A DNA stretch of 5,720 nucleotides. Source: Ruminococcaceae bacterium UBA6857. Lineage in GTDB: Bacteria > Bacillota > Clostridia > Oscillospirales > Acutalibacteraceae. How positions within the stretch are numbered: the stretch's first letter is position 1; every line of letters starts with the position of its first letter. The position numbers and the translations under genes are program-made. The DNA lies in contig DKDD01000178.1 in assembly GCA_002451715.1 (NCBI GenBank), positions 1-5,720 on the forward strand, given 5' to 3'. Below, piece by piece: positions 5,183 to 5,720 of the stretch. The notes beneath the pieces were generated by a model. That model worked only from the letters and a program-made list of their open reading frames with translations. It had not been told where the DNA came from and made no database searches.

Positions 5183-5720
5183 ATGACGAAGAAGAATTTT
5201 GCCAAAAGAAAACGCGGTGCCTTTTTTGCCGTATTGTTGATTGCGGTTTTCGCTATGGCTCTTTTGCCTGCGTTTGGAGAAGAAACTTCGGCAGCCGGAC
5301 TGACTTATAAGGATTACACCTATGAACTTGACGGGACGAACGCCGTGATTACTTCGATAAAAGAGAGCGTGTTCGGCGAAGTTGAAATTCCGTCGAGGTT
5401 TGGCGTTATCGCCGTTTCGGCAATCGGAAAAGAAGCATTCAAAAATTGTGAAAACATTACGTCGGTCACAATTCCGGAAAGCATAAATTCCGTTGAAGAA
5501 GGCGCTTTTTCCGGCTGTATCGCACTCAAAAAAGTGACGTTCCTTTCAAAAAACGTGCAGTTCGGCTCAGGTGTTTTTGAAAATTGCAAAAGCCTTGTAG
5601 AAATCACAATGCCGAAAAGCACAGACGCAATTTCGAACAGAATGTTTTTCGGCTGCGGTTCACTTCAAAAAATCATACTTCCCGATTCAATAAAGTCTGT
5701 CGGAGAAAGTGCATTTGAAA
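5183..5720 (+). CDS. BspA-like leucine-rich-repeat secreted protein (5' part, cut by window end)
   Basis: ATG 5183 follows GGAGG (5171-5175) by 7 bases and opens a frame that is still open at the window end, with 179 residues readable. The N-terminus has a strong export signal: basic residues KK...KRKR, hydrophobic FFAVLLIAVFAMALL, and likely cleavage between residues 32 and 38. From about residue 80 come repeats of the LRR_5/BspA type, about 23-25 residues each, with the signature (A/V/M)F-x-x-C-x-x-(L/I)-x-x-(V/I)-x-(I/F): AFKNCENITSVTIP (85-98), AFSGCIALKKVTF (108-120), VFENCKSLVEITMP (131-144), MFFGCGSLQKIILP (154-167), and the start of a fifth at 177. Such proteins are surface or secreted binding proteins in gut and oral bacteria, often with extra C-terminal domains that cannot be seen here. 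Binding partner and anchoring are unknown. Confidence 0.92.
   Translation, partial: MTKKNFAKRKRGAFFAVLLIAVFAMALLPAFGEETSAAGLTYKDYTYELDGTNAVITSIKESVFGEVEIPSRFGVIAVSAIGKEAFKNCENITSVTIPESINSVEEGAFSGCIALKKVTFLSKNVQFGSGVFENCKSLVEITMPKSTDAISNRMFFGCGSLQKIILPDSIKSVGESAFE

Overview
The window looks like a chromosomal segment of a low- to mid-GC Gram-positive anaerobe of the class Clostridia, perhaps an Oscillospiraceae/Ruminococcaceae-type gut bacterium. This is inferred from strong AGGAGG-type ribosome binding sites, a SAM-I (S-box) riboswitch ahead of metK, intrinsic terminators with long T-runs, a secreted Fn3/DUF4474 protein, a BspA-like leucine-rich-repeat protein, and a Na/Pi-type transporter. 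All the genes that can be supported lie on the + strand. There are no tRNA or rRNA genes, insertion sequences, CRISPR arrays or phage genes.

Layout: (1) 1-98 is the 3' end of a gene, possibly a galactokinase/GHMP kinase but not firmly identified. (2) 139-2220 encodes a 693-residue secreted protein with a signal peptide, five fibronectin type III-like repeats and a C-terminal DUF4474 domain. (3) 2243-2498 is the metK leader: a near-consensus promoter enclosed by an inverted repeat, a SAM-I aptamer, and a terminator/antiterminator switch. (4) 2499-3686 is metK (S-adenosylmethionine synthetase), ended by a UUCG-loop terminator. (5) 3820-4779 is a Na+/phosphate-cotransporter-like membrane protein without a PhoU domain. 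(6) 4840-5092 is a compact, free-standing unit: inverted repeat, promoter, very strong ribosome binding site, a 34-codon gene for a highly amphipathic helical peptide (4922-5026), and a strong terminator. (7) 5140-5720 is an extended -10 promoter and the start of a BspA-like LRR surface protein cut by the window end.

The genes do not form one pathway. metK is a housekeeping gene under SAM feedback. The two large exported proteins are probably cell-surface or secreted interaction proteins. The transporter may move phosphate or a similar anion. The most unusual item is the 34-residue peptide gene, which is easily missed because of its size. It has the full set of expression signals, and its hydrophobic residues fall at perfect alternating 4/3 spacing, which suggests a membrane-active or self-associating helix. 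Its function is unknown.
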